A stretch of DNA of 51,373 bases from an uncultured Phascolarctobacterium sp. (GTDB taxonomy: Bacteria; Bacillota; Negativicutes; Acidaminococcales; Acidaminococcaceae): NCBI GenBank assembly GCA_947589605.1, contig CANQBR010000009.1, positions 1-51,373 of the forward strand. Direction: 5' to 3'. The position numbers and the translations under genes were made by a program. The notes under the pieces were generated by a model. It was not told where the DNA came from. It ran no database searches and worked only from the letters and a program-made list of their open reading frames with translations. This document shows, in pieces, positions 15,766-24,388 of this stretch (positions within the stretch are counted from its first letter, which is position 1; the number at the start of each line of letters is the position of its first letter).

Positions 15766-17696
15766 GCGTCGGCCTCCGCCGCTTCCATCAATTCTTCCCA
15801 TTTTTTCATCAGCTTCTCTATCTCTTCGCCGTAGGCTGCGTGCCTAGCGGCCAGTTCTTCGCTTCTCTTTATGTCACGATGATTGGCGGGATCGTTCAGC
15901 TCTTTTTCCAAAACTTTTCGCAAAGCTTCCTGCTCTCTGACGGCCAGTTCTACCCCGGGCAAAAGTTTCAAAGCCTCTTCTCGGCTAAAGCGTCTTTTTT
16001 CGCCGCTTCCGGCTTTCTGCCCAGCCGTCGAAGCCCTCTCTTTTACCGTCGCCTTCTTATCGTTTTTTGCCGAGCCGACGTCAGTCGAGTTTCGTTGTTC
16101 TTCTTTGGCCTTGCACTCATTGTAATAGTCGTAGCCTCCGGCGTAAGTGCGGATGGTCTTGGCATCGGGGTCTATCTCCCAAATGCGATCGGCTATCCCT
16201 CGGATAAAATATCGATCGTGGCTCACTGCCAGCACTGTGCCGCCGTAACTTCGCAGCGCTTCCTCCACCGCTTCTCGGGCCGGGATATCCAAATGATTGG
16301 TGGGTTCGTCCAGCACCAGACAGTTGGCGCCGTCCAGCACCAGTTTCAACAGCATCAGCCGCGCTTTTTGACCGCCGCTCAAACTGTCGACTCTTTGAAA
16401 AACTTCTTCGCCTTGAAAAAGGAGACCGCCCAAAAGCGAGCGGGCCTCTGCTTCCTCCAGGCCGTGATCAAGCACGATATTTTCCAACACAGTCCGCTCT
16501 TGCCGCAAACGCTCGTAACTTTGAGAGAAGTAGCCGATCTGCACCCTGTTTCCGATCTGGGCGCTCCCCGTCAAAGGAGGCACTTCGCCCAGCAAAGTGC
16601 GGAGCAAACTGGTCTTACCGCTGCCGTTGGGACCGATGAGCGCTACCTTCTCGCCTCTGCGTAGGGTGAGGCTCAGCTCTTCGAGCAAAATTTTGCTACC
16701 ATAGCCGACCCCCAGCCTTTCTGTAAAAAGCACCCGCTGAGCGCATTCGCTCACCGCAGGCAACCGCAGTCGAAAATTTTTCGTCTGACTGGGCGCGGCG
16801 ATTCGTTCCAAGCGGGCCAGCTGCGCTTGACGGCCTCGGGCCATTTTCGCTTTGATCCCCGCTTTGTAGCGGCGAATGTAATCTTCCGTTTTTTCTATGT
16901 AGGCCTGCTGCGCTTTAAAAGCCGCTGCCTCGCTGGCTTGGCGCAGCCTTTTTTGTTCCAGATAACGAGTGTAGTTGCCCTTATAAGAAGTGAGACGGCC
17001 CCGCTCCAGCTCCAAAATGTTCTCCGCCACTTCGTCGAGGAAGGCTCTGTCGTGGCTCACCACCAGCAGCCCGCCTTTAAAATCGCGAAGATAGTTTTCC
17101 AGCCACTCGGTCATGTAAATATCAAGATGGTTAGTCGGCTCGTCTAAAAGCAAAAAGTCCGGGCCGTCCAAGAGAGCTGCTGCCAACATCAACCTGGTCT
17201 TCTCGCCGCCGCTCAATTTTTCCGCTTCGTCTTCCCATGTTTTCTCGGGAAAGCCCAAGCCGAGCAAAACTTTTTTGATGCGAAGCTCAAGGCCGTCCCC
17301 TTCCAGCTGATCGTAGCGCTTGCTCAACCGCTCGTATTCTTGCAAAAGGGGAGACTGTGCATCTTTTTGTGCGTCGGCCAAAGCAGCGGTCAAAGCTTCC
17401 ATACGCCGCCGCAAGGTCATGATCTGAGAGCAACCGGCCAGCATGAATTGCCAAATTTTTCCTTTCACCGCCGTAAAGCTCTGCTCTACGTGCCCCACCT
17501 TGGTGGCCGGCGCAAAGCGCACGGTGCCGCTGTCGGCGAAGCCCGGCTCCAGCAAACAACGCAGCAGCGTGGTCTTGCCGCTGCCGTTGGACCCTACCAG
17601 CCCTACATGCCGCCCTTTGGGCACGGCAAAACTGAGCGAGGAAAATATTTCCGCGCTCCCGTAGGCCTTGGCAAGTTTATCCACCGTTAATTGCAT
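15762..17696 (-). CDS. ABC-F family ribosomal ATPase
   Basis: Soluble tandem ATPase of 644 residues without membrane segments. Domain 1: Walker A GSNGSGKTTLL (about 35), signature LSGGEKTRLML, Walker B FLLLDEPTNHLD. Domain 2: GPNGSGKTSLL, LSGGQKARLML, CLVLDEPTNHLD. An inter-domain linker of basic helices (about 235-310) precedes domain 2 and a C-terminal charged coiled coil (about 550-640) follows it. ABC-F proteins act on the ribosome (translation rescue or antibiotic protection). The layout resembles YdiF/Uup-type housekeeping members; a resistance role is not indicated. Coupled to tadA, another translation gene. Confidence 0.94.
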   Translation of the reverse strand: MQLTVDKLAKAYGSAEIFSSLSFAVPKGRHVGLVGSNGSGKTTLLRCLLEPGFADSGTVRFAPATKVGHVEQSFTAVKGKIWQFMLAGCSQIMTLRRRMEALTAALADAQKDAQSPLLQEYERLSKRYDQLEGDGLELRIKKVLLGLGFPEKTWEDEAEKLSGGEKTRLMLAAALLDGPDFLLLDEPTNHLDIYMTEWLENYLRDFKGGLLVVSHDRAFLDEVAENILELERGRLTSYKGNYTRYLEQKRLRQASEAAAFKAQQAYIEKTEDYIRRYKAGIKAKMARGRQAQLARLERIAAPSQTKNFRLRLPAVSECAQRVLFTERLGVGYGSKILLEELSLTLRRGEKVALIGPNGSGKTSLLRTLLGEVPPLTGSAQIGNRVQIGYFSQSYERLRQERTVLENIVLDHGLEEAEARSLLGGLLFQGEEVFQRVDSLSGGQKARLMLLKLVLDGANCLVLDEPTNHLDIPAREAVEEALRSYGGTVLAVSHDRYFIRGIADRIWEIDPDAKTIRTYAGGYDYYNECKAKEEQRNSTDVGSAKNDKKATVKERASTAGQKAGSGEKRRFSREEALKLLPGVELAVREQEALRKVLEKELNDPANHRDIKRSEELAARHAAYGEEIEKLMKKWEELMEAAEADA

Positions 17697-17724
17697 GCGA
17701 CCGCTCCTGCTTTGTTATCGAACT

Positions 17725-18843
17725 TTATTTATTCCCCTCGCTGCCCTCATTCTCTTTTTTATCCAAAAGCAACGCCGCCCATTCTTCCAAACTGTGTTCG
17801 TTCAAATTTTCGAAGAACTGCCGTCTGGCGGGGTGAACGGGCATCGACGCTGCCACCGCCAAATTATATCGAGCTCCTTTGGCGAAGTCCGTGACTAAGA
17901 TCTCCGCGTTCTTTTCGATCGCATCGAAGAGGGCCTGCCCTTTTTCGGTGTTGATGATGGTGAGAGTCACTCCCTTATCGTCGTCAAAATCGGGGAACTG
18001 TTTATCTATGCCCCAGTAATCGGCGATGGTGAGATCTGCCAAACTGCGCCTGTCGTTAAAAGCGCAGTCGGAGCAGGAAGGCCTGGTGCAGACAGAATTC
18101 AAAAAAAGACGCATGTAAGGCTCCCGCCGCTTTGTGTCCCCGAAGCAATGATGGGCGGTGTAAAAAAGAGTGCGCCCGTTCTTCCAACCGTTCTCTTTGC
18201 TGCGGAAGCGGACGGCAGTGACCGGCTCTCCTGCCTTTGCCGCTATCTCCTTTAAATGTTTGCGGTAGACCGCCGGGCTGGGCACACCGTGGCACACCAC
18301 ATCAACAGTATAAAGACCGTCGTAAGGGCGGCGCAAAAAGCCTTTGAGCCCGGCGATCTGACAAGGGGTGCCGCTGAAGAGCACCGTCTTGCCCTCTTTC
18401 AGCAAAGCAGCCGTCTCTTTGAAGCAATCGCCCAGCAAACTTTGCACATATTTGGAGCCTCGCAGCCGCGGCAATTCATTTTCGCTGTCTATTCTGATGT
18501 GGCGCACGGTAAGCTCTTCATCCAAAACGGCGCCGTACACACAGCCGCCTCTTTTGAGCACGGCCTGCGCCAACAATGTGAAGCAACCGCCGCTGGATGA
18601 AGTGAGCCGCACCTCTTCATCTTTGTTCTTCAGACCGTAGACTCCCGCCACAGAATGTCTGGTCGGTCTATGCAGCAAAGGGCAAACTTTTTCGCAAAGC
18701 CCGCACTTGATACAACTTTTTTCATCAGCCCGCGGATAAAGAAAGCCCTCGTCGTCGGCTCTCAAATCGATGCATTTTTTCGGGCAAACGGAGGCGCAGG
18801 CGCCGCAGTCGCAGCAGGCCGACTTATCATCGATCAAGATCAT
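17725..18843 (-). CDS. FrhB-type F420 hydrogenase/dehydrogenase beta-subunit family Fe-S protein
   Basis: 372 residues. N terminus carries two 4Fe-4S motifs: CCDCGACASVCPKKC (about 10-24) and CIKCGLCEKVCP (about 44-55). The FrhB N and C domains follow, with SSSGGCFTLLA, FSGTPCQIAGLKGFL, VDVVCHGVPSP and ADLTIADYWGID. Members use flavin and Fe-S to move electrons; several lie in polysaccharide gene clusters as here, downstream of galU and galE. Its partner and substrate are unknown. AGAGGAG lies about 12 nt before the ATG. A terminator-like hairpin separates it from galE. Confidence 0.92.
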   Translation of the reverse strand: MILIDDKSACCDCGACASVCPKKCIDLRADDEGFLYPRADEKSCIKCGLCEKVCPLLHRPTRHSVAGVYGLKNKDEEVRLTSSSGGCFTLLAQAVLKRGGCVYGAVLDEELTVRHIRIDSENELPRLRGSKYVQSLLGDCFKETAALLKEGKTVLFSGTPCQIAGLKGFLRRPYDGLYTVDVVCHGVPSPAVYRKHLKEIAAKAGEPVTAVRFRSKENGWKNGRTLFYTAHHCFGDTKRREPYMRLFLNSVCTRPSCSDCAFNDRRSLADLTIADYWGIDKQFPDFDDDKGVTLTIINTEKGQALFDAIEKNAEILVTDFAKGARYNLAVAASMPVHPARRQFFENLNEHSLEEWAALLLDKKENEGSEGNK

Positions 18844-18869
18844 ATTTTATCTCAACTCCTCTTTGGGTG

Positions 18870-18893
18870 AAAAAGGCTGCCCGGGGCAGCCTT
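18870..18893 (-). terminator. Terminator or attenuator between galE and the FrhB-like gene
   Basis: AAGGCTGCC-CC-GGCAGCCTT palindromic stem followed by T5 on the minus strand, between the galE stop and the ribosome site of the next gene. Strong enough to reduce read-through into the FrhB-like gene. Confidence 0.7.
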
Positions 18894-18910
18894 AACGTTT
18901 TCCGAATGCA

Positions 18911-19909
18911 TCAATCGGCGAAGCCGTGTGGATGAGCCTTGTGCCAGCGCCAAGCGCTGGCGATGATGTCCGTCAGACGAGAGTGAGAAGGACGCCAGCC
19001 CAATTCCCCTTTTATCTTCTCCGAAGATGCCACCAGCCCGGCCGGGTCTCCCGGCCGTCTGCTGCCTATGATCACGGGAAAATCGATCTCTGTCACCGCC
19101 TTGGCCTCTTTGATCACTTCTCCCACACTGAAGCCCTGTTGGCTGCCCAGATTATAGATGCGGCTGCCGCCGCCCTGCAGCAAATGTTTGAGCGCCAGCA
19201 CGTGAGCCTCGGCCAAGTCGCACACGTGGATGTAGTCGCGGATGCAAGTCCCGTCCGGAGTGGGGTAATCATCCCCATACACCTGAATGTTTTGACGCAA
19301 GCCCAAGGCCGTCTTCAAGATCAAAGGAATGAGGTGGCTTTCGGGCCTGTGGTCTTCGCCGATAGCTCCGCCGGGAGAAGCCCCGGCTGCGTTGAAATAG
19401 CGCAAAGCCACATAATTAAGGCCGTAAGCGGCGGCATAATCCGCCAACATCCCTTCGATAGTAAGTTTGGTGCGTCCGTAAACATTGGTGGGGACCGTGG
19501 GGCTGTCCTCTTTGATGGGAAGAGCCTCCGGCTGACCGTATACGGCGGCGGTAGAACTGAAGACCAACCTCTCTACACCTTGGGCCCGCATGGCCTCCAA
19601 TAAGCAAAAACTGCCCACCACATTGTTGTGATAATATTTGGCCGGCTCTTCCATGGATTCGCCCACCAGGGAGGAAGCGGCAAAATGCATGACCCCTTCG
19701 ATGTCGTATTCTTCTAAAATATGGCGAAGGAATGCCGTGTCGCGGATATCTCCTTCGATCAACTGTACATCTTCGGGCACCGCGGCAGCGTGACCTGTAG
19801 ATAAATTGTCGTAGACTACGGGGCAGTAGCCCTGCTGTCGCAGAGCTTCCACCACATGCGAGCCTATGTAACCGGCGCCGCCGGTGACCAGAACGGCGGT
19901 CTTACTCAT
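18911..19909 (-). CDS. galE: UDP-glucose 4-epimerase
   Basis: Short-chain dehydrogenase-type epimerase, 332 residues, interconverting UDP-glucose and UDP-galactose with bound NAD. NAD motif VTGGAGYIGSH at residues 8-18, catalytic SSTAAVYG and YGRTK (Tyr/Lys pair near 145-149), then RYFNAAGA and RDYIHVCDLAEAH, all diagnostic of GalE. Ribosome site GGAGG before ATG; overlaps galU by 8 bp. Works with galU and the phosphohexomutase upstream to supply nucleotide sugars. Confidence 0.96.
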   Translation of the reverse strand: MSKTAVLVTGGAGYIGSHVVEALRQQGYCPVVYDNLSTGHAAAVPEDVQLIEGDIRDTAFLRHILEEYDIEGVMHFAASSLVGESMEEPAKYYHNNVVGSFCLLEAMRAQGVERLVFSSTAAVYGQPEALPIKEDSPTVPTNVYGRTKLTIEGMLADYAAAYGLNYVALRYFNAAGASPGGAIGEDHRPESHLIPLILKTALGLRQNIQVYGDDYPTPDGTCIRDYIHVCDLAEAHVLALKHLLQGGGSRIYNLGSQQGFSVGEVIKEAKAVTEIDFPVIIGSRRPGDPAGLVASSEKIKGELGWRPSHSRLTDIIASAWRWHKAHPHGFAD

Positions 19910-20792
19910 GCTGTACTTCCTCCTTAGCCAACAGAGCCTTTAAATAAGTCAAAAACCCTTCCCGCAACTCGGGCCGCTTCAGAGCCATCTCGACCGTGGC
20001 TTCCAAAAAGCCCTGCTTATCGCCCACATCATAGCGCCGTCCGGCAAAGTTATAAGCATAAACAGGCAGACTGCGGCCCAATTCTCGCAGGCCGTCGGTC
20101 AGTTGTATCTCCCCGCCTCTGCCTCTGGGAGTTTTTTCCAAAATAGGAAAGATAGCCGGGTCGATGATGTAACGCCCCAGCACCGCGAGCCGTGAAGGTG
20201 CATCCTCGGGCCGCGGTTTTTCTACCATGTCCGACACCTTGAAGGCCCGAGGATCGGCAGTAGGCTGAGCAGCCACGATGCCGTAGGCCGAAACTTTATC
20301 GGCCGCTACTTCCTGCACGCCCAAAACTGTGGCGCCGGTCTGCTCGTAGTAGTCCATCAACTGTTTGAGCACGGGCACCTGCGCATCCACCACATCGTCG
20401 CCCAACAGTACGGCAAAAGGCTCGTTGCCGATGAATTGCTTTGCACAGAGCACCGCATGGCCCAGCCCTTTGGGTTCTTTCTGGCGAATGTAATGGATGC
20501 TGATGTCGGAGATGCCCCTTATCATCTGCAGTTCGTCGGTCTTCCCCGTTTCCTGCAGGTGCAGTTCCAGTTCGATGCTGCGGTCGAAGTGATCCTCGAT
20601 GCTCCTCTTGTTGCGGCCGGTGATGATGAGGATCTCTTCTATGCCCGAGGCCAAAGCTTCTTCGATGATGTACTGGATGGTGGGCTTATCCACTATGGGC
20701 AGCATCTCTTTGGGCGAAGCCTTGGTCGCCGGCAAAAAACGGGTCCCCAACCCCGCTGCCGGAATGACGGCCTTACGTACTTTTTTGATCAT
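19902..20792 (-). CDS. galU: UTP-glucose-1-phosphate uridylyltransferase
   Basis: Makes UDP-glucose from glucose-1-phosphate and UTP. Nucleotide-binding motif AAGLGTRFLPATKASPKEML near residue 12, VDKPTIQYI, the VLLGDDVV metal site and EKPRPEDAPS are typical of GalU. About 296 residues. The ATG at 20792 lies 6 nt after GGGGAG; a TTG two codons earlier is less likely. Between the mutase (upstream) and galE (overlapping downstream). Confidence 0.96.
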   Translation of the reverse strand: MIKKVRKAVIPAAGLGTRFLPATKASPKEMLPIVDKPTIQYIIEEALASGIEEILIITGRNKRSIEDHFDRSIELELHLQETGKTDELQMIRGISDISIHYIRQKEPKGLGHAVLCAKQFIGNEPFAVLLGDDVVDAQVPVLKQLMDYYEQTGATVLGVQEVAADKVSAYGIVAAQPTADPRAFKVSDMVEKPRPEDAPSRLAVLGRYIIDPAIFPILEKTPRGRGGEIQLTDGLRELGRSLPVYAYNFAGRRYDVGDKQGFLEATVEMALKRPELREGFLTYLKALLAKEEVQHE

Positions 20793-20815
20793 ATGCAACT
20801 CCCCTTTATCCCTTT

Positions 20816-22183
20816 TTATGCCTCTTTTCCTCCTATCAGCTCCAACACTTCCCGTGTTTTTGCTTTTAAGAGTTCTTTATCGCCTTTGCTCTCCACGTTG
20901 AGCCGTAAGACCGGCTCCGTGTTGCTGGCCCGCACATTGAAGCGCCAGCGGTCGTAACTTACGGACAAACCGTCCAAACGGTCCTGCTCACCGTCGGCGT
21001 AGCGGGCAGCCAAAGCAGCCAGCACGGCGGCGCTGTCTTCTACCTGTCGATTGATCTCGCCGCTGCACGGATAAAGTTCCATCCGCTTTTGCACCATTTG
21101 GCTGAGACTTTTGCCGCTGCCGCTAAGCAATTCGGCCACCAAAAGCCAAGGTATCATACCGCTGTCGCAACAGGTGAAGTCGTGAAAATAATGGTGCGCG
21201 CTCATCTCGCCGCCGTACAATACGCCTTCGTCCCGCATGCATTGCTTCATAAAAGCATGCCCGCTTTGACAGCGTACCGGCACGCCCCCATGGGCGGCTA
21301 TAATATCTTCTGTGTTCCAAACCAAACGAGGATCGTACATGATCTTGGCCCCGGGCTGCTTTTGCAAAAAAGCTTCGGCCAAAAGCCCGACGATGTAATA
21401 GCCTTCGATGAACTCTCCCTTCTCATCGAAAAAGAAGCAGCGGTCGAAGTCTCCGTCCCAAGCTAAGCCCAAGTCGGCTTGCGAGGAACGGACCAAAGCC
21501 TCGGTAGCTCCCCTGTTGTTTGAAAGCAGGGGATTGGGCACACCGTTGGGAAAATTTCCGTCAGGTTCCATGTTGATAGATGAAAATTTAAAAGGCAAAC
21601 GCTGTGCAAGTTCTTCGACGATCGGGCCGGCCCCGCCGTTGCCCGGGTTGACTGCTATGTGCAGAGGGCTCAGCTTAGCCGCATCGATATAGGTGAGCAG
21701 GTGGTCGATGTAGTTGGGAACTATATCCACCTTCGTCACTTTACCTCTGCTCTTGCCGGCGACTGTTTGATGCCCGAAGTTCTTCCCCGTCACCATGGCC
21801 CCGATCTCTTTTAGCCCGGTGGCAGCGGAAATGGGCCGGGCCCCCTTGCGCACCAGCTTCATGCCGTTATAGTTCTTGGGATTGTGGCTGGCAGTGACCA
21901 TGATGCCGCCGTCGGCATTCAGATAAGAGGTGGCAAAATACACCAGCTCCGTCCCGCATAGCCCGATATCCAAAACATGGCTGCCCCCGTCCCGCAGTCC
22001 CTCGGAGAGAGCGGCAGTCAGAGCCGGCCCGCTGAGGCGGATATCATGCCCCACCACTACGGTCTCGGCTGCCAGCATGGCCGAAAAGATGCGGCCCAGA
22101 CGATAGGCCAATTCTTCGTTCACTTCTTCCGGATAAAGGCCGCGGATATCATAGGCCTTAAAAGCTTTATCGTTAACTTCCAT
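20816..22183 (-). CDS. Phosphomannomutase/phosphoglucomutase
   Basis: Alpha-D-phosphohexomutase of about 455 residues that interconverts hexose-6- and hexose-1-phosphates. Starts with KAYDIRGLYPEEV; catalytic phosphoserine loop TASHNP near residue 100; metal loop DGDFDR near 235; sugar-binding GGEMSAHHYF near 315; phosphate-binding RASNTEP near the C terminus. The ATG at 22183 is preferred to 22198 because GGGAGAG precedes it. Provides the glucose-1-phosphate (or mannose-1-phosphate) used by galU or related enzymes. Overall similarity is to the ManB/AlgC group. Confidence 0.94.
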   Translation of the reverse strand: MEVNDKAFKAYDIRGLYPEEVNEELAYRLGRIFSAMLAAETVVVGHDIRLSGPALTAALSEGLRDGGSHVLDIGLCGTELVYFATSYLNADGGIMVTASHNPKNYNGMKLVRKGARPISAATGLKEIGAMVTGKNFGHQTVAGKSRGKVTKVDIVPNYIDHLLTYIDAAKLSPLHIAVNPGNGGAGPIVEELAQRLPFKFSSINMEPDGNFPNGVPNPLLSNNRGATEALVRSSQADLGLAWDGDFDRCFFFDEKGEFIEGYYIVGLLAEAFLQKQPGAKIMYDPRLVWNTEDIIAAHGGVPVRCQSGHAFMKQCMRDEGVLYGGEMSAHHYFHDFTCCDSGMIPWLLVAELLSGSGKSLSQMVQKRMELYPCSGEINRQVEDSAAVLAALAARYADGEQDRLDGLSVSYDRWRFNVRASNTEPVLRLNVESKGDKELLKAKTREVLELIGGKEA

Positions 22184-22291
22184 GATTTTCTCTCCCATTT
22201 CTTCATCCCCGATTTCAACAGCTTTGGATCGAACTGTTTTTAGTTAAACACCGTTATTCTATACGATCGGAGCAAAGTCCTGCTCTGCCGT

Positions 22292-23068
22292 TCACAGCTT
22301 ATAGTCTCTGCGGGCCAGCACCTCTTCGGCGGCATCCCCCAAATAAAAACGCATGACGCTGAAAAAGGGCAGACAATTCCCTTCTTCATCCGGCTGCAGC
22401 CATTCTTCCGCTAACAAGCGGTGAACTTCTTCCGGGTCCATGCCCTGATCGATGTAGTGCACTTCATCGTCGAAGAGAGTGCGTATCACCTCCAAGCGCA
22501 TCCTTTTCAGGCGGGAACAATTCAAGTTCAGCTCGGCGATGGTGTTTTGCGCCGGCCGTATCAGCTCCGGCGGGCAGGTCTTTTCATCTACGGCCATGGC
22601 CCCGTCATAAAAATTGTAGCGGAAGATGCGGGCTCTGGCAGGCAAGAGCAACGGGTCGAGGATGCGCCCGTCTATCTCTTTGTTGCCTTTTAAAACATCG
22701 CAGCTCCTATCTCTCTGTTCGGGGCTGAAGCGCCAGTCTGCATCTCCCACATTGGGCTGACTGCCGCCGTGGCACACCCCCAGCATGTTGCGCCAGTCTA
22801 AATGAAAGTTGTGGCCTCCGGGCCGGCTGGCAGACTTGGGATAAAAATGTTCCACGCGAAAATCGTCTACCTGTCCCGGCCGCAGTGCCTCTTGAATGGC
22901 GATCTCGCAATAAGCGCAAAGGCCGTGCTGATCTTCCAAGATGGCCCGCTTCACCGCCTGATAATTGGCGCGGCTGTGACGAAACGCTTCCCAAGTCCCG
23001 TCCGGGAAACGCTGCCGATAAGTTTTCAGTCTCTCCGGCTCCTGTGCCCGCTTCTCTACGTGTTTCAT
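22292..23068 (-). CDS. ptuB: PtuB-like HNH endonuclease (Septu defence, TIGR02646-type)
   Basis: About 258 residues. The HNH core is visible: CAYCEIAI (about 50), then VEHFYPKS (His) and WRNMLGVCHGG (Asn and a second Cys/His), followed by CDVLKGNKEID, the pattern of the TIGR02646/PtuB family. In Septu systems PtuB is the nuclease that works with the PtuA ATPase to stop phage; the related pair also serves as effector of some retrons. The start at 23068 shares ATGA with the ptuA stop, so the pair is translationally coupled. No reverse transcriptase or retron RNA was found near it. Defence function is inferred from family and gene pairing. Confidence 0.87.
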   Translation of the reverse strand: MKHVEKRAQEPERLKTYRQRFPDGTWEAFRHSRANYQAVKRAILEDQHGLCAYCEIAIQEALRPGQVDDFRVEHFYPKSASRPGGHNFHLDWRNMLGVCHGGSQPNVGDADWRFSPEQRDRSCDVLKGNKEIDGRILDPLLLPARARIFRYNFYDGAMAVDEKTCPPELIRPAQNTIAELNLNCSRLKRMRLEVIRTLFDDEVHYIDQGMDPEEVHRLLAEEWLQPDEEGNCLPFFSVMRFYLGDAAEEVLARRDYKL

Positions 23069-24351
23069 CTGCTTCTTCTCCCGGCCCGCCGCAGACGTAT
23101 GTCCATATCGGCCCGCAAAAGCGCCGGTTCTTTGCCCTGCGACCATTCATTCAAAATTTTTCGCAGGCTTTGAGCTTCTTCGCTGTCCCAGCGGTCTTGG
23201 GCGACCAGCTCGAGATAACGATGCAGTTGCTGCACTATGGGCAGATTGGCGGCTCTCGTCTCCACATGCTGGATATCTTTCAGCAGTTGATAGCTTTCCG
23301 CTCCCAAAGAGAAACCGGGCCGGCGGACCCACACTTTGCTCCGTTCTTCTTTATCCCATTCCAAAATACGGATGGAAGACGCAGGCACAGTGCTCAGCAC
23401 CTGAGGCGAGTGGGTGGTGAGGATGAACTGCACTTGCGGGAAGATAGCCGTAAGATCGCCGACGATGGTCTGCTGCCAAGCGGGGTACAAATGCATGTCC
23501 ACTTCGTCGATGAGGACGATGCCGGGAGTGAGCCGCGGTGCTTTTCGCCCCAGTTGAGGGTTGAGACGCACCATGCGGTAGGCTATGTCCGTCACCATGG
23601 ATATGATGGCTCGCGACCCGTCGCTCAATGCATCGGTGATGGGCAATTCGCCGTGATCCGCATGGCTCACCACTATCTTGCCTATGGCTTCATTGTAGCG
23701 CGGGCTGCTCCAACCGGTATGAGCCAGGCAAATATTCAAAGCTTCGTCCACTGCCGCCAAAAGTTCTTCGTCCCGGCAATCCCTCAGCCAGCCTAAAAAA
23801 GTGTTGTATGAACTGCTGGGCTCCAAACATTCTATATAACCGCACGATCTGCCGGAGACCGACTGATATTTTTGCAAAAGGCTGCTGTCCTGCCATATCC
23901 TCTGGGTGCCGTAATAGCCCAGCACCGGCAGCACCAGCGCTTCGTTGGTCTGCCAAGTTTTGAGATCTTCCGCGAGGGCGGCGCCCCGGCCGTCATCGAC
24001 GACACTATAGCTGAGCTCGTCTTCCCCATCCAAACGGCAACTCCAACTGAAAGTGTTCCCTTCGTCCAGGCAGCCCTCGGCATGGATGAGCACAGGGTAG
24101 CGGGCCTCCATGCCTTTGATGCGCCGTTCTTGATCGTAAAAAAGGATGTTGCGGGCATCGCCGGAGGAAATTTTGCCGGCCTGCAAACCGAAAATGGTCA
24201 GATAAGGAGCGAAGGCCTTGGCCAAAGCATCGAAGATCGCCGTCTTGCCCCGGCCGTTATCTCCCACTATCACCGTCAGCTTCGGCTCGAAATCTATATC
24301 CAGTTTCTCATAACAGCGAAAATTTTCCAGATGCAGACTTTTGATATACAT
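23065..24351 (-). CDS. ptuA: PtuA-like AAA/ABC ATPase (Septu defence)
   Basis: 428 residues, SMC/ABC-like ATPase. Starts YIKSLHLENFRCYEKLDI, the usual N-terminal strand of OLD/RecF/PtuA ATPases; Walker A GDNGRGKTAIFDAL (about 30-43); ABC signature-like LSDGSRAIISM; Walker B GIVLIDEVDMHLYP; D-loop and His switch in FILTTHSPQVL. Arrangement with the following HNH gene identifies a Septu-type pair. It begins only 37 bp after the M48 protease gene with AAGGTG as ribosome site and no visible promoter, so it probably depends on an upstream promoter. GC content and codon use match the neighbours, so no sign of recent transfer. Confidence 0.87.
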   Translation of the reverse strand: MYIKSLHLENFRCYEKLDIDFEPKLTVIVGDNGRGKTAIFDALAKAFAPYLTIFGLQAGKISSGDARNILFYDQERRIKGMEARYPVLIHAEGCLDEGNTFSWSCRLDGEDELSYSVVDDGRGAALAEDLKTWQTNEALVLPVLGYYGTQRIWQDSSLLQKYQSVSGRSCGYIECLEPSSSYNTFLGWLRDCRDEELLAAVDEALNICLAHTGWSSPRYNEAIGKIVVSHADHGELPITDALSDGSRAIISMVTDIAYRMVRLNPQLGRKAPRLTPGIVLIDEVDMHLYPAWQQTIVGDLTAIFPQVQFILTTHSPQVLSTVPASSIRILEWDKEERSKVWVRRPGFSLGAESYQLLKDIQHVETRAANLPIVQQLHRYLELVAQDRWDSEEAQSLRKILNEWSQGKEPALLRADMDIRLRRAGRRSR

Positions 24352-24388
24352 GGGACACCTTCTTCGCTTTTAAAATTTCTGCCGCCGC

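Noticed and set aside
14245-15834. 529-codon plus-strand open frame opposite the SIMPL and TadA genes
   Set aside because: It lies antisense to clear genes, has no ribosome site and no recognisable product; long antisense frames are expected in this GC-rich codon pattern.
15762-17696. ABC-F gene as an antibiotic-resistance determinant
   Set aside because: The domain layout and linkage to tadA fit a housekeeping translation factor; no resistance-type linker feature was recognised.
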